A stretch of DNA of 64,000 nt from Fibrobacter succinogenes (lineage in GTDB: Bacteria > Fibrobacterota > Fibrobacteria > Fibrobacterales > Fibrobacteraceae). A program made the translations under genes and the position numbers. Below, piece by piece: positions 33,974 to 42,583 of the stretch; the first letter of the stretch is position 1; every line of letters begins with the position of its first letter. The DNA is taken from contig NZ_CACZDK010000008.1 in assembly GCF_902779965.1 (NCBI RefSeq), positions 1 to 64,000 of the forward strand, written 5' to 3'. Under the pieces are notes generated by a model, which saw nothing but the letters and a program-made list of their open reading frames with translations, was not told where the DNA came from and made no database searches.

Positions 33974-34960
33974 TGTTTTGCTTACGGCGCCGACGGCGCT
34001 TCTGAAGACTCTCGCGACTTCGTCGGGATTGTCGCTTTTGAGCCAGCTCAGTGTTTCCGTGCCGCGGTAGCTCCAGGCGAAAATATTCTTGATGCCTGCG
34101 GCGCGGCTTTCTTCGACAGCGATGGCGAGGTCGTTTTCGCGGCCGGCTTCAATCTGGTAAGCTTTTATCCACATCTGTACGGATTTGCCGTAGCGGTTCG
34201 CGACCTCGACGAGCTTATTTGCGGTTTCGCGATATTTTTCGCGAACCCACTCTTCGCTTGCCCCGCGTTCCCAGTACGGGTCGCTTGCGATTTCATCGAC
34301 CGCGACGAGACTGGCGACGCGTCCCCAGTCGTCGAGCCCCGCCGGGAACCACGGCGGGAGCATGCAAACGCAGTTGCGTTTGCCGCGGGCGTGAACGTCC
34401 TCGGCCATTTCTTTCAGAAAATCAATAAGCGAATCTTCGCGGAACTGTTTTACGTCATCTGTAAGTTCGGCGGGCATTTCGTACCCGAAGCGTGCACGGA
34501 ACAACTCGTGGCATTTTTCGCAACGGCAGCTCCAGTTGCTAAGCCCGCCTTTTTCAAAATAAAAATGCGGCTCGTCCCAGAAAATCGTAGAAACGTCCGT
34601 ATCGCAAACCGTTGCAATCCACTTGTGCATATAAGCGCGGAACTCCGGGTGGTTCGGGCAGGCGGCGACTTTCGGTTTCCCGTCGAGGGCGACTTGGCAC
34701 ATGTCGTGATTGCGTGCCGTGAGTTCCGAATAAGCTTCACCGCCAAACACGCGGCCAACGCCCCACGGGTTCACGTAAACAGAAAGCCCCATGGCGGCAG
34801 ACTCGTTCACGATCTGCTTCATGGTGTCGTAGTAATATTGCAGGTCTTCTTCGCTCCACGTATGGAGTACTGCGTTGAATCCCGCTTCTTTTATATGTAC
34901 AAGGTCCATGCGTGCGAGCTTCGGAGAGCGCACACCAAAATAGCTGACGCCTTTAATCAC
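33962..34960 (-). CDS. Glycosidase-like TIM-barrel protein of unknown function
   Basis: The 332-residue protein has the look of a beta/alpha barrel: GFNAVLHTWSEEDLQYY, MGLSVYVNPWGVGRVFGG, TIFWDEPHFYFEKGG and SVQMWIKAYQIEAG fall at strand ends. The DEP in FWDEPHFYF and a CRCEKCHELFRARFG cluster recall glycoside hydrolase barrels that carry a Cys cluster after strand four. No signal peptide is present, so it would be cytoplasmic. It starts with GTG, 15 bp after the 151-residue gene, in the same operon. The final few codons (SKTRPE) run into the end of the 142-bp repeat. The substrate is unknown. Confidence 0.78.
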   Translation of the reverse strand: MIKGVSYFGVRSPKLARMDLVHIKEAGFNAVLHTWSEEDLQYYYDTMKQIVNESAAMGLSVYVNPWGVGRVFGGEAYSELTARNHDMCQVALDGKPKVAACPNHPEFRAYMHKWIATVCDTDVSTIFWDEPHFYFEKGGLSNWSCRCEKCHELFRARFGYEMPAELTDDVKQFREDSLIDFLKEMAEDVHARGKRNCVCMLPPWFPAGLDDWGRVASLVAVDEIASDPYWERGASEEWVREKYRETANKLVEVANRYGKSVQMWIKAYQIEAGRENDLAIAVEESRAAGIKNIFAWSYRGTETLSWLKSDNPDEVARVFRSAVGAVSKTRPE

Positions 34961-34975
34961 GGTTGAAAACCTCTG

Positions 34976-35431
34976 TTAAAATCCTCTGTAGCTCTTGTGC
35001 TGGGTCCACTTGGCCCATTGCGGACAACCGTTCTTGTGCAGAACGTTTTCGAGCGTGGCGCACCATTCTTCTTCGCTTACAGGGCGCCTGATCCAGAACG
35101 TGCTTTCGTCCCTGGAATCTTCGGGGAGCGGCATGTCGTCCGGGATGATTTCGATAATCCAAGATTCCGGAATGCCGTTGTGGAGTTCCTTGCTGAATGC
35201 AAGGTTCTTCTCGGTCGCGTGGTTGGCATGATCAAAGATAATCAGTGCCGGCGATTGACCAATGATGAGTGCAGATTCCAAAAGGCTCTGGGCGCTTTCG
35301 ATGGAATTGCATGTGTAGAGGGTGGAATCGTCTGCCATGTTCCCATGCTCTAAAAGCCAGCGGAAAGTCCACTGGTTTAACTTGTCTAAACTGCCGGGCG
35401 ACGATGGCGTTATAAAAAATATGTGTCCCAC
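34976..35431 (-). CDS. Unknown 151-residue protein in operon with the TIM-barrel gene
   Basis: It begins with a GTG (MGHIFFITPSSPGSLDKLNQ). The pattern of strands and helices, IFFITPSS early, PALIIFDHANHA in the middle and ESWIIEIIPDDMPLPED later, suggests a Rossmann-like or receiver-like alpha/beta fold. FWIRRPVSEEEWCATLENVLHKNG is similar to the last part of a CheY-like domain, where KP is replaced by RP. Phosphorylation is not supported, because the acidic pocket is not evident. It is divergent from thiL. The function is unknown. Confidence 0.72.
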   Translation of the reverse strand: MGHIFFITPSSPGSLDKLNQWTFRWLLEHGNMADDSTLYTCNSIESAQSLLESALIIGQSPALIIFDHANHATEKNLAFSKELHNGIPESWIIEIIPDDMPLPEDSRDESTFWIRRPVSEEEWCATLENVLHKNGCPQWAKWTQHKSYRGF

Positions 35432-35480
35432 GCTTAAAGTATAGAAAGTTTATTGTTAAATTATGGAGTGAAAAATAGAA

Positions 35481-36482
35481 TTGACCTTGAAAAATATGAA
35501 ATTCCCAGATCTTGGCGAATTTAGGTTCGTCAGTAAAATTTTGGATGGAGTCGCTCCCTTAAAAAGCGATTCGCCGGCGCACCGCAGTTGGTTGTCTGCC
35601 GGGGATGATTGCGCCATCTTTGATGGCTGGCTTGCAACAAAGGATCTCTCGGTCGAGAACACGCACTTCAGGCTAGACTGGTCTAGTCCTGAGCAGGCGG
35701 TCGAGAAGCACATTGTCTCTAACGTATCAGATGTGTCTTCGATGGGCGGTCGCCCCTGCATTGCGCTCTTTGGCCTTTGCGTGAACAAATCCTGGAGTAA
35801 AGAAACTTGCGATCGAATTGCTAAAGCGGTATCGCAAGGCTTTGCCAGAAGAGGAATTACGTTGATTGGGGGTGATACGGTTTCGGGCGATGTCGGGATG
35901 TTTTCGACAACCCTTCTCGGTAAGACCGACGATGGAACAACGCTCCTCCGTAGCGGTGCAAAACCGGGTGACCGCGTTTTTGTAACGGGAACTCTTGGTA
36001 AATCTGATGCCGGACTTTGGCTTTTGATGAACCATCCCGAGGAGGCTTCTCGCTTCCAACGGCTGGTCGATTACCATTTGTCCCCGCAAATTTGCGAAGA
36101 TGCCGGAGTGCAACTGGTAAAGCAAGGGGTGCGTGGCGCCTGCATGGATATTAGCGACGGGCTCAGTTCCGAGGCGAACCATTTGGCGCTGTCTTCGAGC
36201 GTTTCTATCGAAATTGACGAAGAAAAATTGCCGATTGATCCCGATGTAATTGAAATGTGCGATTATTTTGGGCTTTCGCCCCTTAAATTTGCGCTAAATG
36301 GGGGTGAAGAATATCAACTTCTGTTTACATTTGATGGTTCAAATAGTATATATTTAAAAGGTACGCCCAAAATTGCCGAAATTCATGAAATTGGATTAGT
36401 CAATTCGGGGTGTGGTGTGTTTTTCAAAAAACAAGTCGGTGGAAGGATAATTTTAAACGCTCAGGCGTGGTCACATCTATGA
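35481..36482 (+). CDS. thiL: Thiamine-monophosphate kinase
   Basis: ThiL phosphorylates thiamine monophosphate to the active diphosphate. The 333-residue protein has GEFRFVSKIL, SAGDDCAIFDGW, SVENTHFRLDW, NVSDVSSMGG and RGITLIGGDTVSG, the family ATP and Mg-binding motifs. The start is either TTG 35481 or ATG 35496; GGAG at 35464 favours neither clearly. Its TGA overlaps the ATG of pilB (ATGA at 36479-36482), so a thiamine gene is translationally coupled to a pilus gene. Confidence 0.93.
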   Translation: MTLKNMKFPDLGEFRFVSKILDGVAPLKSDSPAHRSWLSAGDDCAIFDGWLATKDLSVENTHFRLDWSSPEQAVEKHIVSNVSDVSSMGGRPCIALFGLCVNKSWSKETCDRIAKAVSQGFARRGITLIGGDTVSGDVGMFSTTLLGKTDDGTTLLRSGAKPGDRVFVTGTLGKSDAGLWLLMNHPEEASRFQRLVDYHLSPQICEDAGVQLVKQGVRGACMDISDGLSSEANHLALSSSVSIEIDEEKLPIDPDVIEMCDYFGLSPLKFALNGGEEYQLLFTFDGSNSIYLKGTPKIAEIHEIGLVNSGCGVFFKKQVGGRIILNAQAWSHL

Positions 36483-38404
36483 AGGATTCAAACAGCTTAG
36501 GACAGTTGCTGGTTCGTGTTAACCTGATTAACGAAGACCAGTTGAAGTACGCCGAAGACGAAGTCAAGTACCAGGCGCAGTTGGGGAAAAAGGTGACCCT
36601 TGTCCAGATTCTTGTGAAGGCTGGCATGGTCAAGCAGGAACAACTGACTGATATTCTTGGCGTTCAGATGCAGAGTGTCACCAAGAAGCGTATTGGTGAA
36701 ATGCTCTTGGATCAGGGCTTTATTACCCAAGATCAATTGAATGAAGCTCTTGAAAAGCAGAAAACGTCGGGGGGTAAACGTCTTGGTCGAGTGCTCGTTG
36801 ATTTGAAGTTCATCGACGAAAAGAAACTCACGGACATTCTCTGCTGCCAGTTCGAAGTTCCGTTCGTAAAACTCGATGCCATCAAACTGGATGATAAGGT
36901 TTACGAATACATTTCGGAAGACCAGTGTAAGACGCATAAGATTGTTCCTCTTTATGTGACTAAGGATTCCCGTCAGGCACTCGTGGTCGCTATGGCCGAC
37001 CCGACGAACGTGCGCTTGAGGGACTCCATCAAGTTTAAGGTCAAGAAAAACGTTGACGTTGTCATGGCTTCCGAACAAGACATCAAGAAGACGATTGATA
37101 TCTTGTTTGCGAACCACGGCCCGGCTGAAGAATCCCTTGCTGATCTTATCGGGTCTTCTGGTGATGACGAACTTGAAACTGTCGAACGCGGTCAGGGCAA
37201 CAGCGACGAACCGGAATTGACCGACGAAGAAGGTCGTCAGGTCGTGAAAATCGTGACAACGCTTATTCACGAAGCTATTGCCCGCCATGCATCTGATATT
37301 CACCTTGAACCGCAAGAAACATTCCTCAAGTTGCGCTACCGTATCGATGGTGACTTGCAGGTGATGTCTCCGATTCCGGCACGTCTGATGCCGCAGATCC
37401 TTTCGCGTATTAAGCTTTTGTCCAAAATGGACATTGCAGAAAAACGTAAACCGTTGGACGGACGTTTTACCGTGCGTTACAAGGGCGCCGAAGTTGACCT
37501 TCGTGTGAGCTCGTTCCCGATTTCTCTGCGTAAGCGTGGTGTTTGCGAAAAAATCGTTATGCGTATTTTGGACCCGAACTCGGGTCAGTTCCCGCTAAAG
37601 GAAATGGGCTTCGACCCACGTGTGCTCAAGCAGTTTATCGATGCTATTAATGCTCCTAACGGAATTGTGCTGGTTACCGGTCCGACGGGTTCCGGTAAAT
37701 CTACGACGCTTTATGCTTCTATTCGTGAAATTCTTGACTCGACGATCAACATCTCGACGATGGAAGACCCGGTGGAATTGAATATTGATGGTGTGAACCA
37801 AGGTCAGATTAACAATGCCGCAGGCTTTACTTTTGCGGCGGGCATTCGTGCCTTGCTCCGTCAGGACCCGGACGTTATCATGATCGGTGAAATGCGTGAC
37901 CAAGAAACCTCGACGATGGCTATCGAAGCTGCTTTGACGGGTCACTTGGTCTTCAGTACGCTCCATACAAACGACGCTGCAGGTGCTTTCCCTCGTTTGC
38001 TCGAAATGGGATTGGAACCGTTCCTTGTTTCTACCGCAATTAAGGGCGTCTTGGCTCAACGTCTTGTGCGCCGCATTTGCAAGAACTGTAAGGAACCGGT
38101 CGAGATTTCTCAGGAACTCCGCGATGAACTCCACCTTTCTCCGGACATGCAGTTCTACCATGGCCGTGGCTGCGAAAAGTGCGATGGTTCGGGCTTCAAG
38201 GGCCGTTGCGGTATTTACGAGTTCCTCGTGCCGAATGAATCTGTACGTAACCTTGTGATTAAACGTGCTTCCGGTGACGAAATCAAGCGCGAGGCCATCA
38301 AGTCTTGCGAAATGATTACGCTCCGTATGGACGGTATCAACAAGGCGCTCCAGGGCCAGACCACTTTGGAACAGGCCATCGGCGCATCTACTGCGGATGA
38401 GTAG
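36479..38404 (+). CDS. pilB: Type IV pilus assembly / type II secretion ATPase (PilB/GspE)
   Basis: This hexameric ATPase drives pilus extension or pseudopilus assembly at the inner membrane. The 641-residue protein has two or three MshEN-like N-terminal repeats (LGQLLVRVNLINEDQL; IGEMLLDQGFITQDQL; LGRVLVDLKFIDEKKL), a Walker A VTGPTGSGKSTT, an Asp box, a His box around LVFSTLHTNDAAGAFPRL, and a zinc-binding tetracysteine C-x2-C...C-x2-C (CKNCKEP...CEKCDG). The start overlaps thiL by four bases; upstream in-frame starts lie inside thiL. pilM- and pilN-like genes lie about 6 kb away. Competence or twitching is possible. Confidence 0.93.
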   Translation: MKDSNSLGQLLVRVNLINEDQLKYAEDEVKYQAQLGKKVTLVQILVKAGMVKQEQLTDILGVQMQSVTKKRIGEMLLDQGFITQDQLNEALEKQKTSGGKRLGRVLVDLKFIDEKKLTDILCCQFEVPFVKLDAIKLDDKVYEYISEDQCKTHKIVPLYVTKDSRQALVVAMADPTNVRLRDSIKFKVKKNVDVVMASEQDIKKTIDILFANHGPAEESLADLIGSSGDDELETVERGQGNSDEPELTDEEGRQVVKIVTTLIHEAIARHASDIHLEPQETFLKLRYRIDGDLQVMSPIPARLMPQILSRIKLLSKMDIAEKRKPLDGRFTVRYKGAEVDLRVSSFPISLRKRGVCEKIVMRILDPNSGQFPLKEMGFDPRVLKQFIDAINAPNGIVLVTGPTGSGKSTTLYASIREILDSTINISTMEDPVELNIDGVNQGQINNAAGFTFAAGIRALLRQDPDVIMIGEMRDQETSTMAIEAALTGHLVFSTLHTNDAAGAFPRLLEMGLEPFLVSTAIKGVLAQRLVRRICKNCKEPVEISQELRDELHLSPDMQFYHGRGCEKCDGSGFKGRCGIYEFLVPNESVRNLVIKRASGDEIKREAIKSCEMITLRMDGINKALQGQTTLEQAIGASTADE

Positions 38405-38475
38405 TCGCTAGGTTATAGGTGACAGGTAGTGTGAAATAGACAGTAATGCATTGAAAAAAGCTTTTTCGCATTGTT

Positions 38476-38500
38476 AAGCCCGCTTCGGCGGGCTTTTTTC
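38476..38500 (+). terminator. Terminator after pilB
   Basis: AAGCCCGC-TTCG-GCGGGCTT followed by TTTT, with a stable TTCG tetraloop. Confidence 0.9.
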
Positions 38501-38619
38501 GTCGCATATGGTTCACTGTTCTTCGCTTCTAACCACTAATCACTAACCACTGTTTACTAAAGCGAACCTCATCGTTCACTTCCTACTGTCTACTTCCTAC
38601 TTGTACTTTCGCTACGCTC

Positions 38620-38688
38620 AAGCCCCAAATGCTGGCCTCGGTCATGTCCAAGCAAGCTTGGCCGCGACGCTCGGCCTACGCATTTGTC
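38620..38688 (-). repeat. 69-nt dispersed element, inverted copy
   Basis: This is the reverse complement of the element at 25679-25747: same length, about 13 differences, and the central CCAAGC-TT-GCTTGG is identical. Confidence 0.75.
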
Positions 38689-38742
38689 TAACTTCCTACT
38701 AATTACTATATTGCACATCTGTATATCGACTAGAGGTGCAGG

Positions 38743-41286
38743 ATGGCAAATATTGTAGATGGTAGTGTTTTAGATCGTGAGTTGAATCCGGAACAGGCGG
38801 CTGCCGCAAAGAAAATTAACGGCCCGATGCTGATTCTTGCTGGTGCTGGTTCTGGAAAGACGCGTTGCATTACTTACAAGATTGCCCATTTGGTTTCGTT
38901 CCACAATGTGGAATCCAATCGCGTTTTGGCGGTGACCTTTACGAACAAGGCCGCCCGCGAAATGAAGGACCGTATTCAGAAACTGTTGAATAATCGCTTG
39001 CCTTTTATGTGGATGGGCACGTTCCACTCCGTGTGCCTTAAGCTTTTGAAACTCTGCCTCGCAAAAGATTTTGTGATTCAGGCGCTTGGCGGAAAATGGT
39101 TCGATGCGAATTTTTCGATTTATGATGATGATGATCAAAAGCGAATCCTCAAGGAAATCTTGAAGGACGATTTGGGCGACGATTACGATGCCGCCGAACT
39201 GAAAAAGGTTCACGGTGCGATTTCGCGCTACAAGAATACGATTTTGTACAAAGGCGACAAGGCAACATTGCAGACTCCGGATATCGCGATGCTGAATGCT
39301 GAATTCGCCGATCAGGAACGCAATGCCCGTTACTATGCCGCTTACCAGAAAAAGCTGTCGGAATCGAACGCGATGGACTTCGACGACTTGCTTTTCAATA
39401 CGGTCAAGATGCTCCAAATGGTGCCGGAGCTTGTTCGCCATTTACGTCATCAGTTCCAGTATGTCGTGGTCGATGAATACCAAGACACGAACGATGTGCA
39501 GTACGAACTTTTGAAATTGCTCATCAATCCAGAAACGAAGAATGTGACGGTGGTGGGCGATGACGACCAAAGTATTTACGGCTGGCGTGGCGCGAACATC
39601 AAGATTATTCGCAATTTCCACCGCGATTTCGCTCCGGTGACGATTGTAAAGCTGGAACGCAATTACCGCTCGACTGCAAATATTGTGAAGGGCGCGGGTT
39701 CTGTGATTGCGCATAACGTCCGCCCTGCAGAAATGCAGAAGAACGTTTTTTCCAAGGAAGAAGAGGGCGAACTCATTCATGTGCGCTATTTCGAGGATGA
39801 CCGTTCCGAAGCATCGAATATTGCAAAGGCTATTGCGCAAGCTGGTCCTGATTTTTATGCAAAAACGGCTGTATTCTACCGCACGAATGCACAGTCCCGT
39901 GTGCTCGAAAAGGCTCTCAACGACTTGCGAATTCCGTCGGTGATTTTTGGCGGCACAAGATTCTGGGACCGCAAGGAAATCAAGGATATTTTGGCGTACT
40001 TGCGCGTGCTCGCAAATGAAAAAGACGATGCCGCCTACTTGCGTGTGATTAACACTCCGCCGCGTGCTATTGGCAAGACGACTGTCGAAGGCGTTCTTGC
40101 AAAAGTGAAAGCGGGCGAGGGCTCGTTATGGGATAACCTCTTGGCCGAGGCTAATGGCACAAGTCGTGGCGCTCCAAAGCTTAAAGGCTTTACTGACCTT
40201 GTGATTCGCTGGAAAAACATGATGAATTCTGGCGAAACGCCGCTCCCGATTCTTGCCGAAACGATTATCAACGAAACGGGCTATAAAGATTTCTTGCGCA
40301 AAGAAGATGAAGTCACCGCCGACGAACGTATTGCAAACTTGGACGAAATGATTAACGCTATTCGCGAATTTGACGAAGATCATCCGGGCGCAACGCTTGA
40401 TGCGTTCTTGCAGGATATTTCACTTTTGACGGATGGCGACAAAAAGGTCGATACGTCGAAGGGCCTTGTGACGCTCATGACAATCCACATGGCGAAGGGC
40501 CTTGAATTTAATACGGTTCACCTTGCAGGCTGCGATGATGAAATCTTCCCGCTGGTGCGCGGAACGTCAATGCTTTCGATGGCCGAAATTAACGAGCAGA
40601 TGGAAGAAGAACGCCGCTTGTTCTACGTGGGTTGCACCCGTGCTGAAAAGAAACTTTATCTGTACCATGCGGAACGTAGGTTTTTCCAAGGCAACATCCG
40701 TCCATTTGCTCCGTCCCGATTCCTTAGAGAATTGGATCCGTCTGTTGTGGACTTTACGCCGTGTTTGAATACGCGTCCGGGCGTGCCTGATTTTGTAGGC
40801 AATACGCGCTCCAAGCCTTCATATGGTTCGTCGAATTTTGGTTCCCGTCCGTCTTATGGTTCGTCAGGATCTTATGGAAGTTCGCGTTCGTCTGGCTCTT
40901 ACGGCGGCAATTCGTATGGCTCGCGTAGCGGCTCCGGTAGCTATGGCGGTTCATCATATGGCTCTTATGGTTCGCGCCCGGCGGCGGTGCCTGCTTCTAT
41001 CAAAAAGAACGACAAGCATATCGTCTATCGCAATCCGATAAAAGTGGCTTCACCGAAGCCTGCGGCTCCGAGTGGCCCGAAAGTTGTTTACGATGAATAT
41101 AGCCAGGTTGCAAACCAGAATCCCTATCAGGCCGGTGTACGTGTTCGACATTCTAAGTACGGCAATGGCGTTATCATGAAGGCTTATGGCAGTGGCGACA
41201 ACGCTCGCGTTGATGTTCGCTTTGATCGAGAAAACATCAATCGCACTATTATCCTCAAGTATGCCGCATTGGAAGTGATTGGGTAG
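38743..41286 (+). CDS. pcrA: UvrD/PcrA-type superfamily 1 DNA helicase with Gly-Ser-Tyr-rich linker
   Basis: This 3'-5' helicase acts in repair and in displacing proteins from DNA. The 847-residue protein has LNPEQAAAAKKINGPMLILAGAGSGKT (Q motif and Walker A), VVVDEYQDTN, GDDDQSIYGWRGA, LERNYRS and VTLMTIHMAKGLEF. Residues about 690-748 form an unusual low-complexity tract of SYGSS, SYGG and SYGS words. The C-terminal about 50 residues (GVRVRHSKYGNGVIMKAYGSGD...) form the PcrA Tudor-like RNA-polymerase-binding domain. The TTG/GTG-free ATG start at 38743 follows AGAGGTGCAGG. pcrA or uvrD naming is a choice. Confidence 0.95.
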   Translation: MANIVDGSVLDRELNPEQAAAAKKINGPMLILAGAGSGKTRCITYKIAHLVSFHNVESNRVLAVTFTNKAAREMKDRIQKLLNNRLPFMWMGTFHSVCLKLLKLCLAKDFVIQALGGKWFDANFSIYDDDDQKRILKEILKDDLGDDYDAAELKKVHGAISRYKNTILYKGDKATLQTPDIAMLNAEFADQERNARYYAAYQKKLSESNAMDFDDLLFNTVKMLQMVPELVRHLRHQFQYVVVDEYQDTNDVQYELLKLLINPETKNVTVVGDDDQSIYGWRGANIKIIRNFHRDFAPVTIVKLERNYRSTANIVKGAGSVIAHNVRPAEMQKNVFSKEEEGELIHVRYFEDDRSEASNIAKAIAQAGPDFYAKTAVFYRTNAQSRVLEKALNDLRIPSVIFGGTRFWDRKEIKDILAYLRVLANEKDDAAYLRVINTPPRAIGKTTVEGVLAKVKAGEGSLWDNLLAEANGTSRGAPKLKGFTDLVIRWKNMMNSGETPLPILAETIINETGYKDFLRKEDEVTADERIANLDEMINAIREFDEDHPGATLDAFLQDISLLTDGDKKVDTSKGLVTLMTIHMAKGLEFNTVHLAGCDDEIFPLVRGTSMLSMAEINEQMEEERRLFYVGCTRAEKKLYLYHAERRFFQGNIRPFAPSRFLRELDPSVVDFTPCLNTRPGVPDFVGNTRSKPSYGSSNFGSRPSYGSSGSYGSSRSSGSYGGNSYGSRSGSGSYGGSSYGSYGSRPAAVPASIKKNDKHIVYRNPIKVASPKPAAPSGPKVVYDEYSQVANQNPYQAGVRVRHSKYGNGVIMKAYGSGDNARVDVRFDRENINRTIILKYAALEVIG

Positions 41287-41425
41287 CGGCTTTGCCGCTA
41301 TGGGCTATGAGCTCGGAGCAAATGCTCCTATCAGGTCGCTTCGCTTTGAGCATCTCTAATACCCCAAAGGCACGAAGTGCCGAGCCCATACCTCAAAGCA
41401 CCCCTAGGGGTGCGACCTCATTTCC
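41287..41425. repeat. Tandem frame-and-hairpin repeat block
   Basis: Hairpins AGCGGC-TTT-GCCGCT, GGAGC-AAAT-GCTCC, GGCAC-GAA-GTGCC (41369-41381) and GCACCCC-TA-GGGGTGC (41398-41413) alternate with conserved words GGGCTATGAGCTC, AGGTCGCTTCGCTTTGAG, CCATACCTCAAAG and CGACCTCA. All stems differ in sequence. Confidence 0.75.
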
Positions 41426-41549
41426 TGTTTGACCGGGAATCTTTTTTGCATGTAAATTTTCATAAAAACACTTGGCGTTGTTTTTGCGATTTTGTAAATG
41501 ATATTCAGATGTACTCACGTTTGCAGTGCTGAAAGAATGCGAGGCGAAT

Positions 41550-42191
41550 ATGGAAATGTGTAAAATGAAAAATTTTTTCATCGCGATTGTCGTCGCAAGT
41601 GTTGCCTTTGTACTTTCTGGTTGCAAAGAAGAAAAAGGGCAAGAAGAAATTTCAAGCAGTTCAACGATTGTCCATGAAGAAAATGGCCAAAACGGTTCGG
41701 TAGTAGCTCAAGAAAATAAAACGGAGTATGTGACGGATTCCGGTAAAGGTGGTTTAGGTGCTGTTTGGACAGATATTCTCCCTGGACCTGGAATAAATTA
41801 TTGGAAAAATGCTAAAAAGGGCCATGTTAAGGTTCCTTCTTTTAGTGATATTGATTTAAAGTTTGAAAAGGACGCTAATCGTTCTGCTTCAGATGTTATG
41901 AAAGTTGTTCGTCAGCGTACACCAGGCCTTCGCCATATTTATAACCAACGTTTGAAAAGTAATTCTGGTCTTCAGGGTGTAATTACGTTAAAAATTACAA
42001 TTGCCCCTAGTGGCGAAATCCTTGATGTTTCCATCTTTTCATCTACAACAAAAGATTATGATTTTGATGCAGAAATACAAGAAAAAGTAAGTTGTTGGAC
42101 TTTTGGCAAAATAAAATCCGGCAAAACAACTGTCACGATTCCGTTTACCTTTTCTGAAATAGCGATTGCCTCGCCTGCGGGGATACTGTGA
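41550..42191 (+). CDS. Lipoprotein with TonB-like (AgmX/PglI-type) C-terminal domain
   Basis: From ATG 41550 (GAGG just upstream) the protein has 213 residues; a second ATG at 41565 would place the lipobox (VLSGC) Cys at residue 20. After a Ser/Gln linker, the C-terminal about 95 residues (VVRQRTPGLRHIYNQRLKSN... GVITLKITIAPSGEILDVSI... WTFGKIKSGKTTVTIPFTF) match the TonB C-terminal or AgmX/PglI pattern (P-x-G-x-V-x2-V, FxF strand). In these families the domain binds periplasmic partners. The function here is unknown. Confidence 0.82.
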   Translation: MEMCKMKNFFIAIVVASVAFVLSGCKEEKGQEEISSSSTIVHEENGQNGSVVAQENKTEYVTDSGKGGLGAVWTDILPGPGINYWKNAKKGHVKVPSFSDIDLKFEKDANRSASDVMKVVRQRTPGLRHIYNQRLKSNSGLQGVITLKITIAPSGEILDVSIFSSTTKDYDFDAEIQEKVSCWTFGKIKSGKTTVTIPFTFSEIAIASPAGIL

Positions 42192-42334
42192 CAGGTTTGG
42201 GCATTGCGGCGATGGCGCATGCTTACGACAAGGATGCCTTCCTTGAAGTGTTCCGTCAATTCAAGCCGAGATTGCGAAAAATGCCCAGCAACGAGCTCTC
42301 TTGTTTGCTCGAAAAAATAAGTCTATATTTCTAG
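42188..42334 (+). other. 48-codon open frame, possible gene remnant
   Basis: A GTG overlapping the previous stop opens a frame reading TGLGIAAMAHAYDKDAFLEVFRQ and onward to a TAG. Composition looks protein-like and extends in-frame a few codons upstream (ACGDTV), but no start signal or homology is evident. It may be the tail of a degraded gene. Confidence 0.3.
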
Positions 42335-42340
42335 AAACCC

Positions 42341-42386
42341 CACCGCCTCAACAATGGAAAAGCGAGCTTTTCCGCAGCATTCGGCT
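42341..42386 (-). repeat. Variable-stem hairpin unit, minus strand
   Basis: On the minus strand: AAGCCGAATGCTGC, hairpin GGAAAAGC-TC-GCTTTTCC, CATTGTTGAGGCGG. The frames match the units at 51923 and 57394, and the stem is unrelated. Confidence 0.6.
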
Positions 42387-42437
42387 TAGTGGGTTTTAAT
42401 AGAGTATCTCGGTAAAGAAGTTATGAAGGAGTTGAAC

Positions 42438-42524
42438 ATGGCATTCAAGAGCATTGGACAAAAGTACGGCTTCGTCAGTGCCGGCGATGTTTACAAGGAA
42501 CAAATTCTAGCGGAAAGGCAATAA
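42438..42524 (+). pseudogene. Truncated duplicate of the next gene (28 codons)
   Basis: The first 19 codons and 13 bases of upstream sequence are identical to the gene at 42584 (70 bp, 42425-42494 = 42571-42640). It then reads KEQILAERQ and stops at TAA. It has its own GAAGGAG RBS, so a short peptide could be made, but a broken duplication is more likely. Confidence 0.7.
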
Positions 42525-42583
42525 TCGGCTGATTCTGAAAGTTATACTTATTTTTAGGAAATGGCGTTCTGAAGGAGTTGAAC

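Larger units (their letters stand above)
38405..38742. repeat. 338-bp gene-free stretch: terminator, heptamer arrays and inverted 69-nt element
   Basis: After the pilB terminator come heptamers CTAACCA, CTAATCA, CTAACCA, CTGTTTA (about 38528-38556), then CTTCCTA, CTGTCTA, CTTCCTA (38579-38600), then the minus-strand 69-nt element at 38620-38688, and a last TTCCTACTAATTACTA before uvrD. No gene is seen. Confidence 0.75.

Noticed and set aside
33896-34966. 356-codon plus-strand frame opposite the TIM-barrel gene
   Set aside because: Begins in repeat DNA and has no RBS; the minus-strand product shows coherent motifs.
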